Part shown: piece after piece, positions 36,198-48,422 of the stretch
How the letters are laid out: each line of letters starts with the position of its first letter
Numbering within the stretch: position 1 is the stretch's first letter
Position numbers and translations under genes: made by a program
From: Lyophyllum atratum
Lineage: Eukaryota; Basidiomycota; Agaricomycetes; Agaricales; Lyophyllaceae
Direction of reading: 5' to 3'
DNA: 64,000 nucleotides
Assembly: GCA_014905825.1 (NCBI GenBank)
Contig: JACGCN010000007.1
Location: 1,984,001-2,048,000, forward strand
The notes under the pieces: model-generated
The model's input: the letters and a program-made list of their open reading frames with translations, nothing else
Told to the model about the DNA's origin: nothing
Databases searched by the model: none

Positions 36198-37328
36198 ATG
36201 ATCGAGCAGCTACTCCCCCCCGCAAGCAAACGGCCCCTGGAGATCCAGCAACAGGAGAAGGAGCCCAGGAGACGAGCAGGTGAGTCGAGTCCGCCACAGT
36301 TCCATCGCCCATCTTCATCGTCGATCATGATGATAGCGTGGCCGTAGAGTACTAGCCTTTCCGCACGGACCATTGTTCCCACATACACGCTGACAGCGTT
36401 CGAGAGACGGCGGGCGTCGCTATCCACTACACCCACCGCCACAGTTTCGCGTCACATCTACCGACAAGTCGCAGGATACATCGCATCGTCCGGCTCAGTG
36501 GGATTATCGGTCGAACATACACCGCAAGGCCGTGACGGATAGTCGCCGCCAGGAAGAGTGGCTAGGACGGCTCAGACGGCGTGGGCATCGTCGTCGTGGA
36601 ATACGGACTCAGTACCACCGCCACCGCGCACAAAGGTCGCTGTACGTATCCATCCCACTCCGGCCTGACGATGAAAATCATGGATTCGAGATCTATCAGC
36701 GCAGAGAACAGGGATGAGGTCGAGAGACTCGCTGGAGGAGTTGCCGTCGTCGTCGTCGATTGCACCACAACCACCGCCTAACCCTAACCCAAGACGACTC
36801 TCCTAGATAACCAAAAAAGCGATCCACGACCGATCGAACTCCACAACTCCTTCCAAAACGCCCGTCCGCCCGCCTGCCGTCTTGCCTATCGCATGCTCGC
36901 ACGCTGAGTCAAAGCTGCGTGTTCCCACGAAAGCCGACGAATTGATCCCAGGACTGCGGGGCGCCTGCAACCATCCCGAGGGTATGCTGTCTGACGTTCA
37001 ATCAACGGGCTAGAGCATCTGTATTTTGGCCTACATCGCACACCAGGCCGCTGTGACGGTCGGAGATGTTGCGGATGCGCTGAGCGCAGTGGTCATAGAT
37101 GGCGATGAAGTATGTCGAGCTCGGGGTGGGTTGGGGCGGAAGCATGGGCCAGTATGTGTCGGCGAACGAATATTTGTGATGCTGGATTCACTCGAGGGCG
37201 TGGAAGAGTACGGACTCCGGGAAGGGTCAAGGCCTTGTGGTCATATAATAACACAGCGTCGGCGCAGCCCAAATGACAGCGCCAACTTTCATAACTTAAG
37301 TGGCCGGATTCCTGTTGAAGTGAATTAA
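36198..37328 (+). pseudogene. array gene C, copy 1: A-related gene, broken in its C-terminal domain
   Basis: Exon 1 starts at 36198 (MIEQLLPPASKRPLEIQ) and ends at a GTGAGT donor near 36281; exon 2 begins near 36408 with FERRRASLSTT and SRHIYRQVAGYIASSGS. A later piece reads RSLYVSIPLRPDDENHG, like A's RPLYKAIPLPPVE, and the final domain has VTVGDVADALSAVVIDGDEV and VGERIFVMLDSLEGVEEY, matching the VTVGDVL and terminal helix of A. Two lesions: an extra C in exon 1 relative to copy 2, and a TAG in the domain near 37012 where copy 2 has a sense codon. The usual stop is also lost, so the last frame extends to 37328. Confidence 0.4.
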
Positions 37329-38030
37329 ATGGCTATCGCATAGGATATACGAGTAGGCGTGGTAGAAGACGAAAATGCATTGCGGAAAAGGCCTACACCG
37401 GACTATGCAGGGGTATCGGTTTAGCCATCGGGGAGATAAGAGATGGTGAACGAGGCCTCAGCGGACTGGCTTTCGACAAATCTAGACAAGGTACAACCCA
37501 ATCCCACGGTCAAGGCAATAGCCAGTTCAAACTCAGTCAGGTTCGAACTCTAGCATGGTCCGTGCGCACAGTCAAACACTGCTGGTTCGATTCTGATGGC
37601 ATCATGTTGGTTGATGGCAATACCCACTACCAGGCTCACTCGACTCACTCAGGCAACTTGCTTCTTCCCTCTCTCCAGTCCTCACGCCCTGCAATGGCCT
37701 AGCTAGCGCGGTGGGATCCTTTCTCAGTGCCAACATCTTACTTGGGAGCAATTCTTATGGACTTGTCAGTTCTTCTTGTTCTTCTCTCGTCAATCTGCGG
37801 CGGGACGGATAATATGTTTCCCTAGCACCAGAAGTCGCTTGGAACTCGCGATAAAGGTATGTCGTTGGTGTCTAACCGCCGGTAGGATTCGACCTAACCT
37901 ATTTTACAGGTATCTCTAACGCTAAATAGTCCGGAACATGAAATTAAGCACGAAAACAAAGAGCAAAACGAAACCAACGAAAACAAAGGACATAGTAGGT
38001 ACATCATCACCCTCGCCTCAACCCACACTC
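37329..38030. repeat. conserved C-to-A spacer (copies also near 32243-32922, 42362-43168, 47661-48422, 52434-53235)
   Basis: No gene in about 700 bases between the convergent ends of C and the next A, yet all five copies align over most of their length. Two versions alternate: one with AGCTAGCGCGGTGGGATCC (37.7 and 48.1 kb), the other with AGGTAGCGCGGGGGGATCC (42.8 and 52.9 kb; the left edge copy at 32.6 kb is of this type). A GGTTCGAACTC segment looks like a Pol III B box, but no tRNA fold could be built. Confidence 0.6.
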
Positions 38031-39511
38031 TCACCGCTCACCCCATATCTCCAGCGCCTCCAGAACAAACGACATCCTGTCACACACGCACGCACCCTCA
38101 CATCTCCCGCAACCCGCTAAATAGTCGCGGAACACCACACGGAGCGTGTCCAGGACATCTCCGACCGTCACTATACCTCCTCTAGCGGAAACGCTGATAC
38201 ACTGCCCTGACGAATGAGCAACGAGCGTAAGGTGCCTTAGTGCTGGCGTCGTCGCGGGCGCCCTGCGTTCCTGGAGGAGTGCCATGCGGTCTCTATTCGA
38301 TGCGGACGAAGGGTGACCGCCAAGTCGGAGGGCGGCGAGCAGCTGTATGATATTGAGGATCGGTCTAGGAGAGAGGTTGGGGTTGGTATATGATGGGCGG
38401 TTGGGCCTATTTGCGAGTTCCTCGGGTGCGGGTCCTCGTCGACCTTCTGGACGCGGGATAGGCCTAGGAACGGAGTCACGGGCGGAGGCGCGTTGAACGA
38501 TCGAGGTCGACCGTGCCATCGTCTCTCCCCTCAACACATCGCGGGGACGTCCTTCCTCCCTCACCGACGCAGACCATTCGAGGACCCTCTGTTGGGCGCT
38601 AAGGAACGCCGCCATAGGGTTAGGGTTCTGCATCCGTGCCTCGGCCCCATCCCTCGCAGGCGACGACGACACCAACCCGACCACCGCGTCTTCCTCAATA
38701 ATCCGCGTCACGAATCCATCGTAGGCGACGTGCTCCTCGACTGGCGGGAGCGGAATTGCCTTATACAGCGGCCGCATGTGCGGGGGCGGGGTCGGTTCCG
38801 CAGGGCTCCCCGATTCCGGGGTTCGTTGCCTGGGCCGATCGGGGAGGCAGGGAGGTAGGGGTATGGTCCTGGGATGGGATGCGTACATTTGGGAGGCCGA
38901 ACGCGAGGGGCTATGGGGTTGGGAGGGCGCGGGGTGTCTATGGGTGGCGAGGAGGTGCGCATCCCCTGGTGCCTCCAATCCGTGTGCAGTCACGGAATTT
39001 CTTCTGTCTCCCGCGTTCATAGGTCCAGCCCCGCTTCTGACTGTCGCGTTTAGCGGATTACGGGGCTCGTTGCGCGGGTAGAGCCCGGACGAGCTCGTGT
39101 GGTTCAATCTGTATGGGGGTGCGATGGGCCGCGAAGGGTGGACGGATACCATAGCGGGGGTGTGTAGGGAGGCTGGTGCGCGAGGATTAGGCTCCAGGTG
39201 CTCGCGGGGACCCAGGACAAGTGGTACATACCCGTGTGGTTCAGGTCGTACCGGGGTGCGATGCGCGGGCCAGGCGGCGCAGGTCGGACGGATACCATGC
39301 CGGGGGTCTGTAGGAAGGCTGCGTGCGCGAGGATTAGGCCCCAGGTGCTCGCGGGGACCAAGGAGGGTGGGTGCATACCTGTGCGGTTCAGGTCCGTGCG
39401 CGTCCCATTGCGCGGCCCAGAAGCGGGAGGAAGCGTCGGAAGTGGTGGGGCCATCGTAGGGGGGTGTTGGTGGTACCTTGGGGAGGTGGTTGGGGCGCTG
39501 GAGAAGCGCAT
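38031..39511 (-). CDS. array gene A, copy 2: DUF6699-like protein, 453 aa
   Basis: Exons 39511-39379, 39318-39232 and 39172-38031, same phases and signals as copy 1. Starts MRFSSAPTTSPR. In this copy the frame of the last exon also runs open through both introns, giving a misleading unspliced frame of 510 codons; the conserved donor, branch and acceptor in all copies argue for splicing. Distinguishing changes: ARDGAEARMQNPNP in the acidic middle and IIQLLAALRLGG before the C-terminal domain. All features of the C-terminal domain are kept (GIVTVGDVLDTLRVVFRDYL, end LEIWGER). Confidence 0.65.
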
Positions 39512-39918
39512 TGGGTTTATGTTCTGGGGGTGTATTGAGGAGCAGATAGACTTGGGCTTGCACAAATAGATGTACACGGACGCTTTTAGATTGGTGACAT
39601 ATGGGGATGGGTCATGGGGAGGGGCTGTGTGGCAGATGGTCCTTGTGGGTCTTTGCTTTATTTCGGGGACGTTAGGCAACAAAGTCGATCTATCAGGAAC
39701 TTGAAGGGCTCAACTGCTTGCGACGCTTTCCGTCATCGTGGAAGTGTTTCCTTGAATACCTCTGTCACACCAATCGACATACCCCATTCCTGGCATGGAA
39801 GTCGTCGACCTCGCGAATGCCAACCGCTCTTTACGGAGGAAGCAAAACTCTCTTCATGAGAGTTCGACCGTCACTCGATGAGTGCAATATCGCTTCTCGC
39901 AGTTCGGACACCCGTAGT

Positions 39919-40765
39919 CTAGAACCGACATCCGACTAAGGACTGTCCTTCTCCCAAATTAACCCCTGACGATAAATATTGCACAATGTGACGAATGCTT
40001 CTCTCTGAGTCAGCTACAACATAGAATCTTTTACAAGATGTCAGCGGAGGATCCTGCGTAGGACGGCGGGGAAGAGAGCCTGGTGTGTTGGAGGGCTTCA
40101 TACTGTTGTTGAGGAGTGGTCGGGGAGCGAGGCTGTCTTGAACTGGACACGGGGTGTTGGGCCGGTAGCGGTATGAGTGAAGATGAGAAGACGTGGATGG
40201 AGACCTGTCTCCCGAAATATGTTCCCTGACGTTCGTTGGAACGATGTTGTAGCCGGGACCAGGACTTTGATGTTCGGCGCTTTCTGATGACCTCTGCTTT
40301 TCCCACATATGAAGTTGTTCTGCGTCTTCACCCAGGCGCTTATGTCGGTCGAAACCGGCATCACATTGGATAGAGAATATTCATCATAGGGCGTCGGTTG
40401 ATGTGGCGTTCAATGACCGGGGCTTTGTCGCTGTTGGACTTCCCGAGTCTCATACGTTCAATGTTGGATGTGCGTGCACGCAAGCTCGTGGTATTTAATA
40501 TAGTATTCAGCTTCGTATAAGAGGGTGGGGCAGATCTAGAATTGTGGTTCAGGTAATGTACGGCCGCAACGACGTGGCTCAGGCGCGGCGGGAGTTGACG
40601 TCGGCTTTTGGGATGCTCGAGGAGGCCCCGACGGGTGAAGATTGGAGAGGAGCTGGGCTGTGGCGCCGATGGCGAGGGCGTTAAGTTGCTGTGGTTCAGG
40701 TCCGTGCGCATTAATGGACGCCACTTGCTTGAGGAAGAAGAGGTTGAGAGAAGTGGTGGGGCCAT
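39919..40765 (-). CDS. array gene B, copy 2 (type II, internally deleted)
   Basis: Start 40765 (MAPPLLSTSSSSSKW, MRTDLNHSN). The frame runs through LRARTSNIERMRLGKSNSD to a stop at 40361. Compared with copy 1, about 280 bases coding the acidic block are missing between ERHI and NILYPM. Downstream pieces in other frames (VSTDISAWVKTQNNF; then a tail down to 39919) correspond to the C-terminal part of copy 1 but end differently, without the LEVWEE terminus. It may encode a shortened protein or be decaying. Confidence 0.35.
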
Positions 40766-41008
40766 CTCGAAGACACCACAAGCGGTCAAACAGGCGAAGG
40801 TGCTGGCGGGGTGCAGCGTAGTGAATTCGTGCGGGTGGGTGGAAGAGCAAAGTGAGTTTTCCATAAAGAGACTCAAGACAAGGTGTACGACGGTATGCGT
40901 ATATTTGTCCCGAGGATTTCGGCCGCCCCTGTCCTCCCATGCAACTACTTCACCCCATATCCATCCTCGCATCCTCACTTCCACCGCACCACATCCCACC
41001 GAAATACG

Positions 41009-42361
41009 ATGATCCAGCAGCCACTCCCACCGCAAGCAAACGGCCCCTGGAGATCCAACAGCTGGGGAAGAAGCCCAGGAGACGACTCGGGCGCAGGTAA
41101 GTCGAGTCCGCCACAGTTCCGTAGCCCCTCCTCATGATCGGCCATGGCGACAGCGTGGCCGCAAGACACCAGCCTTTCCGCAGGGACCATCGTTCCCACC
41201 CACACGCTGACAGCGTTCGAAAGACGGCGGGCGTCGCCATCCACTACAACCCCCGCCACTGTTTCGCGCCACATCCACCGACAAGTCGCAGGATACATAA
41301 CATCGTCCGGCTCAACGGGCAGTGGAGATCCAGCAACTGGGGAAGGAGCCCAGGAGACGACTCGGGCGCAGGTGAGTCGAGTTCGCCACAGTTCCGTCGC
41401 CCATCTTCATCGTCGATCATGGTGGTAGCGTGTCCGCAGGACTCCTGCCTTTCCAAACGGACCGTCGTTCCCACATACACGCTCACAGCGTTCGAGAGAC
41501 AGTGGGCATCGCCATCCACTACAACCCCCGCCACTGTTTCGCGCCACATCCACCGACAAGTCGCAGGATACATCGCATCGTCCGGCTCACTGGGATTATC
41601 GGTCGAATATACGTCGCAAGGCAACCAGGGGTCGTCGCCGCCAGGAAGCGTGGCTAGAACGGCTCAGAGGTCATTCGCGTCGTCGGCGTGGATTTATACT
41701 CAGAAGCACCGCCACTGCACACAAGATCGCTGTACGCGGCCATCCCAATCCTGCATGACGATGGAGACCATGGATTTGGAGGGCTAATCAGCGCAGAGAA
41801 CAGTGACGAGGTCAAGAGACTCGTTGGAGGAGGAGGACGTCGTCGTCGGTGGCACCACGACGACCACCGAACCCTAACCCAAGACGCCTCGCCTTCACAA
41901 CGAAGAAAACCCTCGACCCACGAATCACGACCGATTCAACCCCACAACTCCCTCCAAAACGCACCCCCTGCCGTCTTGCCTATCGCGTCCTCGCACGCTG
42001 GGCCAGAGCTCGCCCTTCCCAGCAAAGCCGACGAATTGGGCCCAGGACGGTCAAGCGCCTGCAACTATCCCGAGCGTCACTAGGCCGTCTGACGTTCATG
42101 ATCGACTCAACGGGCCGGAGCATCTGTAACTGGCGCACATCGACCACGCGGCCGCTCGTTGTGACGGTCGAAGATGTTGCGGATGCGCTAAACGGAGCGC
42201 TCATGGATACGGATGAGGTGTGTCGAGCTCGCTGTGGGTTGGGGCGGAAGCACAGGCCAGTGTCTGTAGGCAATCGGCTATTTGTGATGCTGGATTCACT
42301 CGAGGGCGCGGAAGAGTATGAAATCCGGGAACGGTCAAGGCCTTGTGATTATTATAAATGA
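41009..42361 (+). CDS. array gene C, copy 2: DUF6699-like protein, the most intact copy
   Basis: Start 41009 (MIQQPLPPQANGPWRSNSWG), donor GTAAGT near 41096; exon 2 begins near 41219 (FERRRASPSTTTPATVSRHI). A module of about 274 bases, including the exon-intron boundary, is duplicated (SRHIHRQVAGYI coded twice, near 41265 and 41539). The C-terminal frame 41849-42361 is open throughout: LTFMIDSTGRSICNW, LVVTVEDVADALNGALMDTD, GRKHRPVSVGNRLFVMLDSL, ending DYYK. The domain aligns with gene A by eye (LTLVA..GQCIS, VTVGDVL). Gene C is divergent from B and convergent with the next unit's A. Middle exons are not resolved. Confidence 0.45.
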
Positions 42362-43168
42362 TACAGCGTCGGCGAAGTCCAAACGACAGCGCCAATCTTC
42401 ATAAGTGGCCGGGTTCCTGTTGAAGTGAAATGAATGCCTATCACACAGGATATCGGCGTAGTAAGACAAAAATCCATTGCGGAAAAGGCCTACACTGGAC
42501 TACGCAGAGGTACCGGTTTAGCCATCGAGGAGATAAGAGATAGTGAACGAGTGGACTGGCTTTCGACAAATCTAGACAAGGTACCAAGCCAAAACCCAAT
42601 CCCACGGTCAAGACAATAGCCAGTTCAAACTCAGTCAGGTTCGAACCCCAGCATGGTCCGTGCGCACAATCAAACACTGCTCGTTCGATTCTGATGGCAT
42701 CATGTTGATTGATGCGTCCCCCCACTACTTACCAGGCTCACTCAGGCGACTTGCTTTTTCCCTCTATCCAGTCCTTACGCCCTGCAATGGCCTAGGTAGC
42801 GCGGGGGGATCCTTTCTCAGTGCCGACTTCTTACCTCGGAGCAATTCCTGTGGCCTTAGTTCTTGTTTTTCTGTCGTCAGTCTGTAGAGGGACGTTGAAA
42901 CTCGCGAGACGGTCAAGGTCTCGGGACAATTGGAACCTAAGCCGGACTTCCGTTCTCACAAAGGTATGTCGTTAGTATCTAACCGCTGGTAATATTCAAC
43001 CCAACCTATCTTACAGGTACTCCTAACGCTAAGTAATCGGGGACATGAGACCAAGCGCGATAAATAGCCGGGAACATGAAACCACGTCCGAAAACGAAGA
43101 GCAAACCGAAAGCAACGAAAACAAGGAACATAGTAGGTACAGCATTACCACCCCCTCAACCCACCCTC

Positions 43169-44649
43169 TCATCGCTCACCCCATATCTCCAGCGCCTCTA
43201 GAACGCACGCCATCCTATCACACACGCACGCGCCCCCACATCTCCCGCAACCCGCTAAATAGTCGCGGTACACCTCACGGAGCGTGTCCAGGACGTCTCC
43301 CACCGTCACTATACCTCCGCTGGCGGAAACGCTGATACACTGCCCCGACGAACGAGCCACGAGCGTAAGGTGCCCCACTGCTGGCGTCGTCGCGGGCGCA
43401 CGGCGTTCCTGGAGGAGTGCTGCCCGGTCCCTATTCGCTGCGGATGAAGAGTGACCGCTTAGTCGAAGGGCGGCGTGCAGTTGTATGAGGTTGAGGATCG
43501 GTTTAGAAGAGAGGTAGTTGTTGGTATATGATGGGCCGTTGGGCCTAGCTGCTAGTTCCTCGGGTGCGGATCCCCGTCGGCCTTCTGGACGCGGAATAGG
43601 TCTAGAAACGGAGTCACGGGCGGAGGCGCGTTCAACCCTCGACGTCGGCTGCGCCATCGTCTCGCCCCTCAACGCATTACGGGGACGTCCTTCCTCCCTC
43701 ACCGACGCAGACCATTCGAGGACCCTCTGTTGGGCGCTAAGAAACGCCTCCATAGGGTTAGGGTTCCGCATCTGTGCCTCGACCCCGTCTGTCGCAGGCG
43801 ACGACGACACCAACCCCACCACCGCGTCTTCCTCAATAATCCACGTCACGAATCCATCGTAGGCGACGGTCTCCTCGACTGGTGGGAGCGGAATCGCCTT
43901 GTACAGCGGCCGCGTGTGCGGGGGCGGGGTCGGCTCCGCAGGGCTCCCCGATTCTGGGGTTCGTTGCCTGGGCCGATCGGGGAGGCAGGGAGGTAGGGGT
44001 ATGGTCCTGGGATGGGATGCGTACATTCGGGAGGCGGGGGGCAGGGAGCCGTGGGGTTGGGAGGGCGCGGGGTGTCTATGGGTGGCGAGGAGGTGTGCAT
44101 CCCGTGGTGCCTCGAATCCGTGTCCAGTCGCGGAATCTCTGCTGTCTCCCGCGTTCATAGGTCCAGCCCCGCCTCTGGCTGTCGCGTTTAGCGGATTACG
44201 GGGCTCGTTGCGCGGGTAGAGCCCGGACGAGCTCGTGTGGTTGAAGCTGTATGGGGGTGCGATGGGCCGCGAAGGGTGGTCGGATACCGTAGCGGGGGTG
44301 TGTAGGAAGGCTGCTGCGCGAGTGTTAGGCTCCAGGTGCTCTCGGGGACCAAGGACGAATGGTACATACCCGTGTGGTTCAGGTCATACCGGGGTTCGAT
44401 GCGCGGGCCGGGCGGCGCAGGGTGGACGGATACCATCGCGGGAGGATGTAGGAAGGCTGCGTGCGCGAGGATTAGGGCCCAGGTGCTCGCGGTCACCCAG
44501 GAGGAGGGGTACATACCTGTGTGGTTCAGGCCCGTGCGCGCTCCATTGAGCGGCCTAGAAGCGGGATTCGGCGTCACGAGTGGTGGGGCCATCGTAGGGG
44601 GGTGTTGGTTGTACCTTGGGGAGGTGGTCGAAGCGCTGGAGAAGCGCAT
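43169..44649 (-). CDS. array gene A, copy 3: DUF6699-like protein, 453 aa
   Basis: Exons 44649-44517, 44456-44370 and 44310-43169. Here exon 2 reads AFLHPPAMVSVHPAPPG and exon 3 starts AFLHTPATVSDHPSRP. An alternative acceptor 11 bases downstream that would also have been possible in copies 1 and 2 (CTACAG) is lost here (CTACAT), which supports the upstream CAG used in this model. Middle and C-terminus match copy 1 closely, including VSASGGIVTVGDVLDTLREV and the LEIWGER end. Intact frame. Confidence 0.65.
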
Positions 44650-45099
44650 TGGGTTTATGTCCTGAGGGAGGAGGAGGAGCAGATAGACTTGGGCTTGCAC
44701 AAATAGATGTACACGGACGCTTTTAGATTGGTGACATATGGGGATGGATCATGGGGAGGGGCTGTGCGGTAAATGGTCCTTGTGGGTCTTTGCTTTATTT
44801 CAGGGACGTTAGGCAACAAGTCGATGTGAAGCGCTTCGGTTGCAAGTTGCAACTTGCGACGTTTTCAGTGATCGTGAAAGTATATGTCTTTCCGCTCTTG
44901 CTGGTTTGTCCTGGATGTCGTCCTCGACTGGAAGTACCAACCCATCCCTTGTCTGGATCACAAACACGGTGTCGTACCCAGCGCTTGACTAACCTTTCCT
45001 CGATTACATCCCTTTCATGTCGTACATATACAGATCCTTCCTCAGGCCTCATATCCCATTTATTTGCCCAGATTTCGCTGCCGCTCTCCCTCATATTCT

Positions 45100-46192
45100 C
45101 TATTCTTCCCATACCTCAAGTTCATCGAGCATACCTTCAATCACACCGCACACGCGGGTCCCGAGCTTTCGCTCACGGTTACGCGGGTATTCCGCCAGAC
45201 GGTGAGGAAGAGAGCCTGGCGTGCCGGAGAGCTTCATAAAGCTGCACTTTGTTGAGGAGTGGTCGGCGAGGGAGATTGTCTTGAACTGAACACGGGGTGT
45301 TGGGCCGGGAGCGGTATGAGTGAAGGTGAGAAGATGGAGATGGAGATCCGTCACCCGGAAATATGTTCCCTGACGTTCGTTGGAACGATGTCGTAGGCGG
45401 TACCAGTACTTTGATCTTCGGTGCTTGCTGATAACGTGCTTTTCCCATATATAAACTCGTCCGGCGCCTTCACCCAGGCGCTCATGTGGGTGGAAACCGG
45501 CATTGCGTCGAATAGAGAATGTTCACCATAGGACTTCGGCAGCGCCCTGTCATCTGCCGACTCGTCATCCGCATCCCATTCGAAGATACCCATAGCATCG
45601 CCTTCGTCGACAGACACACGCTTAATTGTGACACACGGAGTATACGTGCACAGGGGCGACGCCGGTCCCTCAAATACCGGGGTTCTCACTGACTCAATGT
45701 CTTCGTCATTCCGCCGCTCCTGCCAAGCTCCCTGCCAGCTCGCAGCCTCGAACGAGAGAGGTCTGAGCAAGGAAAATGGCAGGTCGCTGATCTGGGCTGA
45801 GAGGGTTTGGGGCGGCATCGTAATGTGGCGCTCAATGACCGGGCCGTTGAAGTTGCTGTTGGGAATATCGAGTCTCATATGTTCAATGTTGGATCTGCGT
45901 GCACGCAAGCTCGTGGTATTTAGTATAGTATTCAGCTTCGTATAAGAGGAACGGGAGAGGTAGAATTGTGGTTCAGATGATGTGCGACCGCGACTACGTG
46001 GCTCAGGCGCGGAGGGAGCTGACGTCGACTTTGGGGATGTTCGAGGAGGCCTCGACGGGTGAAGATCGGGGAGGACCTGGGCTGTGGCGCCGATGGCGAG
46101 CGCGCTGAGTTGCTGTGGTTCAGGTCCGTGCGCGCTGATGAGCAGCGCCACTTGCTTGAGGAAGGAGAGGTTAGGAGCGGTGATGGGGCCAT
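45100..46192 (-). pseudogene. array gene B, copy 3 (type I) with a one-base deletion
   Basis: Start 46192 (MAPSPLLTSPSSSKW). The sequence is type I, with the full acidic block (VSVDEGDAMGIFEWDADDES) and the C-terminal GVIEGMLDELEVWEE ending at 45100. In the stretch coding HLNHNSTSPxxSYTKLN, copies 1 and 4 have four G on the plus strand (about 45951) and this copy has three, which shifts the frame: the N-terminal frame ends at 45932 while the downstream frame is open to 45351. Unless splicing hides this, the copy is broken. Confidence 0.45.
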
Positions 46193-46436
46193 TTCGAAGA
46201 GACCGGAACCCGTTGAAAAGGCGAAAGGTGCTGGCGGGGTGCAGCTCAATGAAGTCGCGCGGGTGGGTGGAGGAGCAGAGTGAGGTTCTATAAAGAGACT
46301 GAAGACAAGGTGTATGACCGTATGCGCGTATTTGTCCCGAGAATTTCGGCCACCCTGTCCCCCCATACTCAACCACCTCACCCCATGTCCACCCTCGCAT
46401 CCCCACTTCCACCGGACCACACCACACCGAAATAAG

Positions 46437-47660
46437 ATGATCGAGCAGCCACTCCCACCGCAAGCAAACGGCCCCTGGAAAACCAGCAACTGCAGAAGGC
46501 GCCGAGGAGACGATTCGTGACCGGGCGCAGGTGAGTCGAGTCCGCCACAGTTCACCCGTAGCCCCTCCTCATCGTTGACCATGGTGACAGGGTCGCCGCA
46601 GAGCACTAGCCTTTCCACACGGAGCATCGTTCCCATCCACACGCTCACACCACCCACCAATGTATCGCGCCACACCCAGAGAACGAGCAGGTGAGTCGAG
46701 TTCACCACAATTCCGTAGCCCCTCCTCATCGTCGGCATGGTGACAGCGTGGCTGCAGAACATTAGCATTTCCGCACGGATCATCGTTCCCACCCACACGC
46801 TCACACCGTCCGAGAAGCAGCGGGCATCCACCACGACCCCCAACCACTGTTTCGCGCCACACTCACCGACAAATCGCAGGATACGCGACATCGTCCTCCT
46901 CAGCGGGATTATCGGTCGAATATACGTGACGCAAGGCCAGAAAAGAACCGTCGCTGCCAGGAAGAGCGCCTAGAATGGCTGAGAGATCGAGAGCGTCGTC
47001 GTCGTGGATTACGTAGTCAGAAGCGCCACCGCACGCGAGGTCGCTGTACGCGTCCGTGCCACTCCCGCCAGACGATGGAAACCAAGGACTTGAGGTATAT
47101 GTGGCATAGAGAGCTGTGGTGAGGTCGAGAGGCTCGGAGAGGAGTCGTCGGCGTCGTCGATGGCACCACAACGACCACCTAACCCTAACCCAAGACACCT
47201 TTCCTCTGAATCCACAACGAAAAAAGCCTCGACCCACAATCCACGACCGATCCAACTCCAACTCCCTCCAAAACGCCTGGCCGCCCTCTTGCCTATTGCC
47301 GCCTCGCACGCTGGGCCCGAGCCCGCCCTTCCTACCAAAACCGACGAATTGGGACCAGGACCGCGGAGCGCCTGCAATTATCCCTAGCGCAAGCTGTCTG
47401 ACGCTCACGATCGACCCAACGGGCCGGCGCATCTGTATTTGGCCCACGTTAACCACGCGGCCGCGCGTTGTGACGGTCGAACATGTTGCGGATGTGCGCT
47501 CATGGATACCGATGAAGTGTGTCGAGGTCGCTGTGGGTTGGGGCGAAAGCGCACGCCGGTGTGTGTTGGCGAACGGGTATCCGTGATGCTGGATTCACTC
47601 AAGGGCGCGGAAGACTATGGAATCCAGGAAGGGTCAAGGCCTTGCGGTTATTATAAATGA
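46437..47660 (+). pseudogene. array gene C, copy 3, frames disrupted
   Basis: Start 46437 (MIEQPLPPQANGPWKTSN) but the frame meets TGA near 46518 before a donor. An exon-intron module of about 170 bases is duplicated (about 46505-46640 and 46680-46800). In the C-terminal domain about ten bases are missing between the VTVEHVADV and ALMDTDEV segments, shifting the frame. The terminal part ending GYYK at 47660 is preserved. Confidence 0.4.
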
Positions 47661-48422
47661 TACAGCGTCGTCGAAGCCCAAATGACAGCGCTACTTCGCA
47701 TAAGTGGCCGGGTTCCTGTTGAAGTGAAATGAATGGCTATCACACAGGATATCGGCGTAGTAGAAGACACAGATGCATTGCAGAAACGGCCTACACTGGA
47801 CTACGCAGGGATACCGGTTCAGCGCGCCATCGAGGAGATAAGAGATAGTGAACGAGCGCTCAGCGGACTGGCTTTCGACAAATCTAGACAAGGTACAACC
47901 CAATCCCACGGTCAAGACAATAGCCAGTTCAAACTCAGTCAGGTTCGAACTCCAGCATGGTCCGTGCGCACAGTCAAACACAGTTGGTTCGATTCTGATG
48001 GCATCATGTTGGTTGATGGCAATACCCACTTACCAGGCTCACTCGACTCACTCAGGCAACTTGCTTCTTCCCTCTCTCCAGTCCTCACGCCCTGCAATGG
48101 CCTAGCTAGCGCGGTGGGATCCTTTCTCAGTGCCAACCTCTTACTTGGGAGCAATTCTTATGGACTTGTCAGTTCTTCTTGTTCTTCTCTCGTCAATCTG
48201 CGGCGGGACGGATAACTAGCACCAGAAGTCGCTTGGAACTCGCGATAAAGGTATGTCGTTGGTGTCTAACCGCCGGTAGGATTCAACCTAACTTATTTTA
48301 CAGGTATCTTTAACGTTAAATAGTTGGGAACATGAAACCAAGCACGAAAACAAAGAGCATAACGAAAGCAACGAAAACAAGGAACATAGTAGGTACAGCA
48401 TCGCCATCGCCTCGACACACTC

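Noticed and set aside
37545..37560. GGTTCGAACTC in the C-A spacer as a tRNA or tRNA-derived SINE
   Set aside because: It resembles a B box, but no A box at proper spacing and no cloverleaf could be drawn. The same applies to GGTTCGAAACC near 56509.
38031..39563. Unspliced 510-codon frame suggesting that only array unit 2 has a full-length gene A
   Set aside because: Each copy has phase-matched GTATG...CTAACAC...CAG introns; after splicing all five are full length and similar, while the unspliced frame reads through introns.
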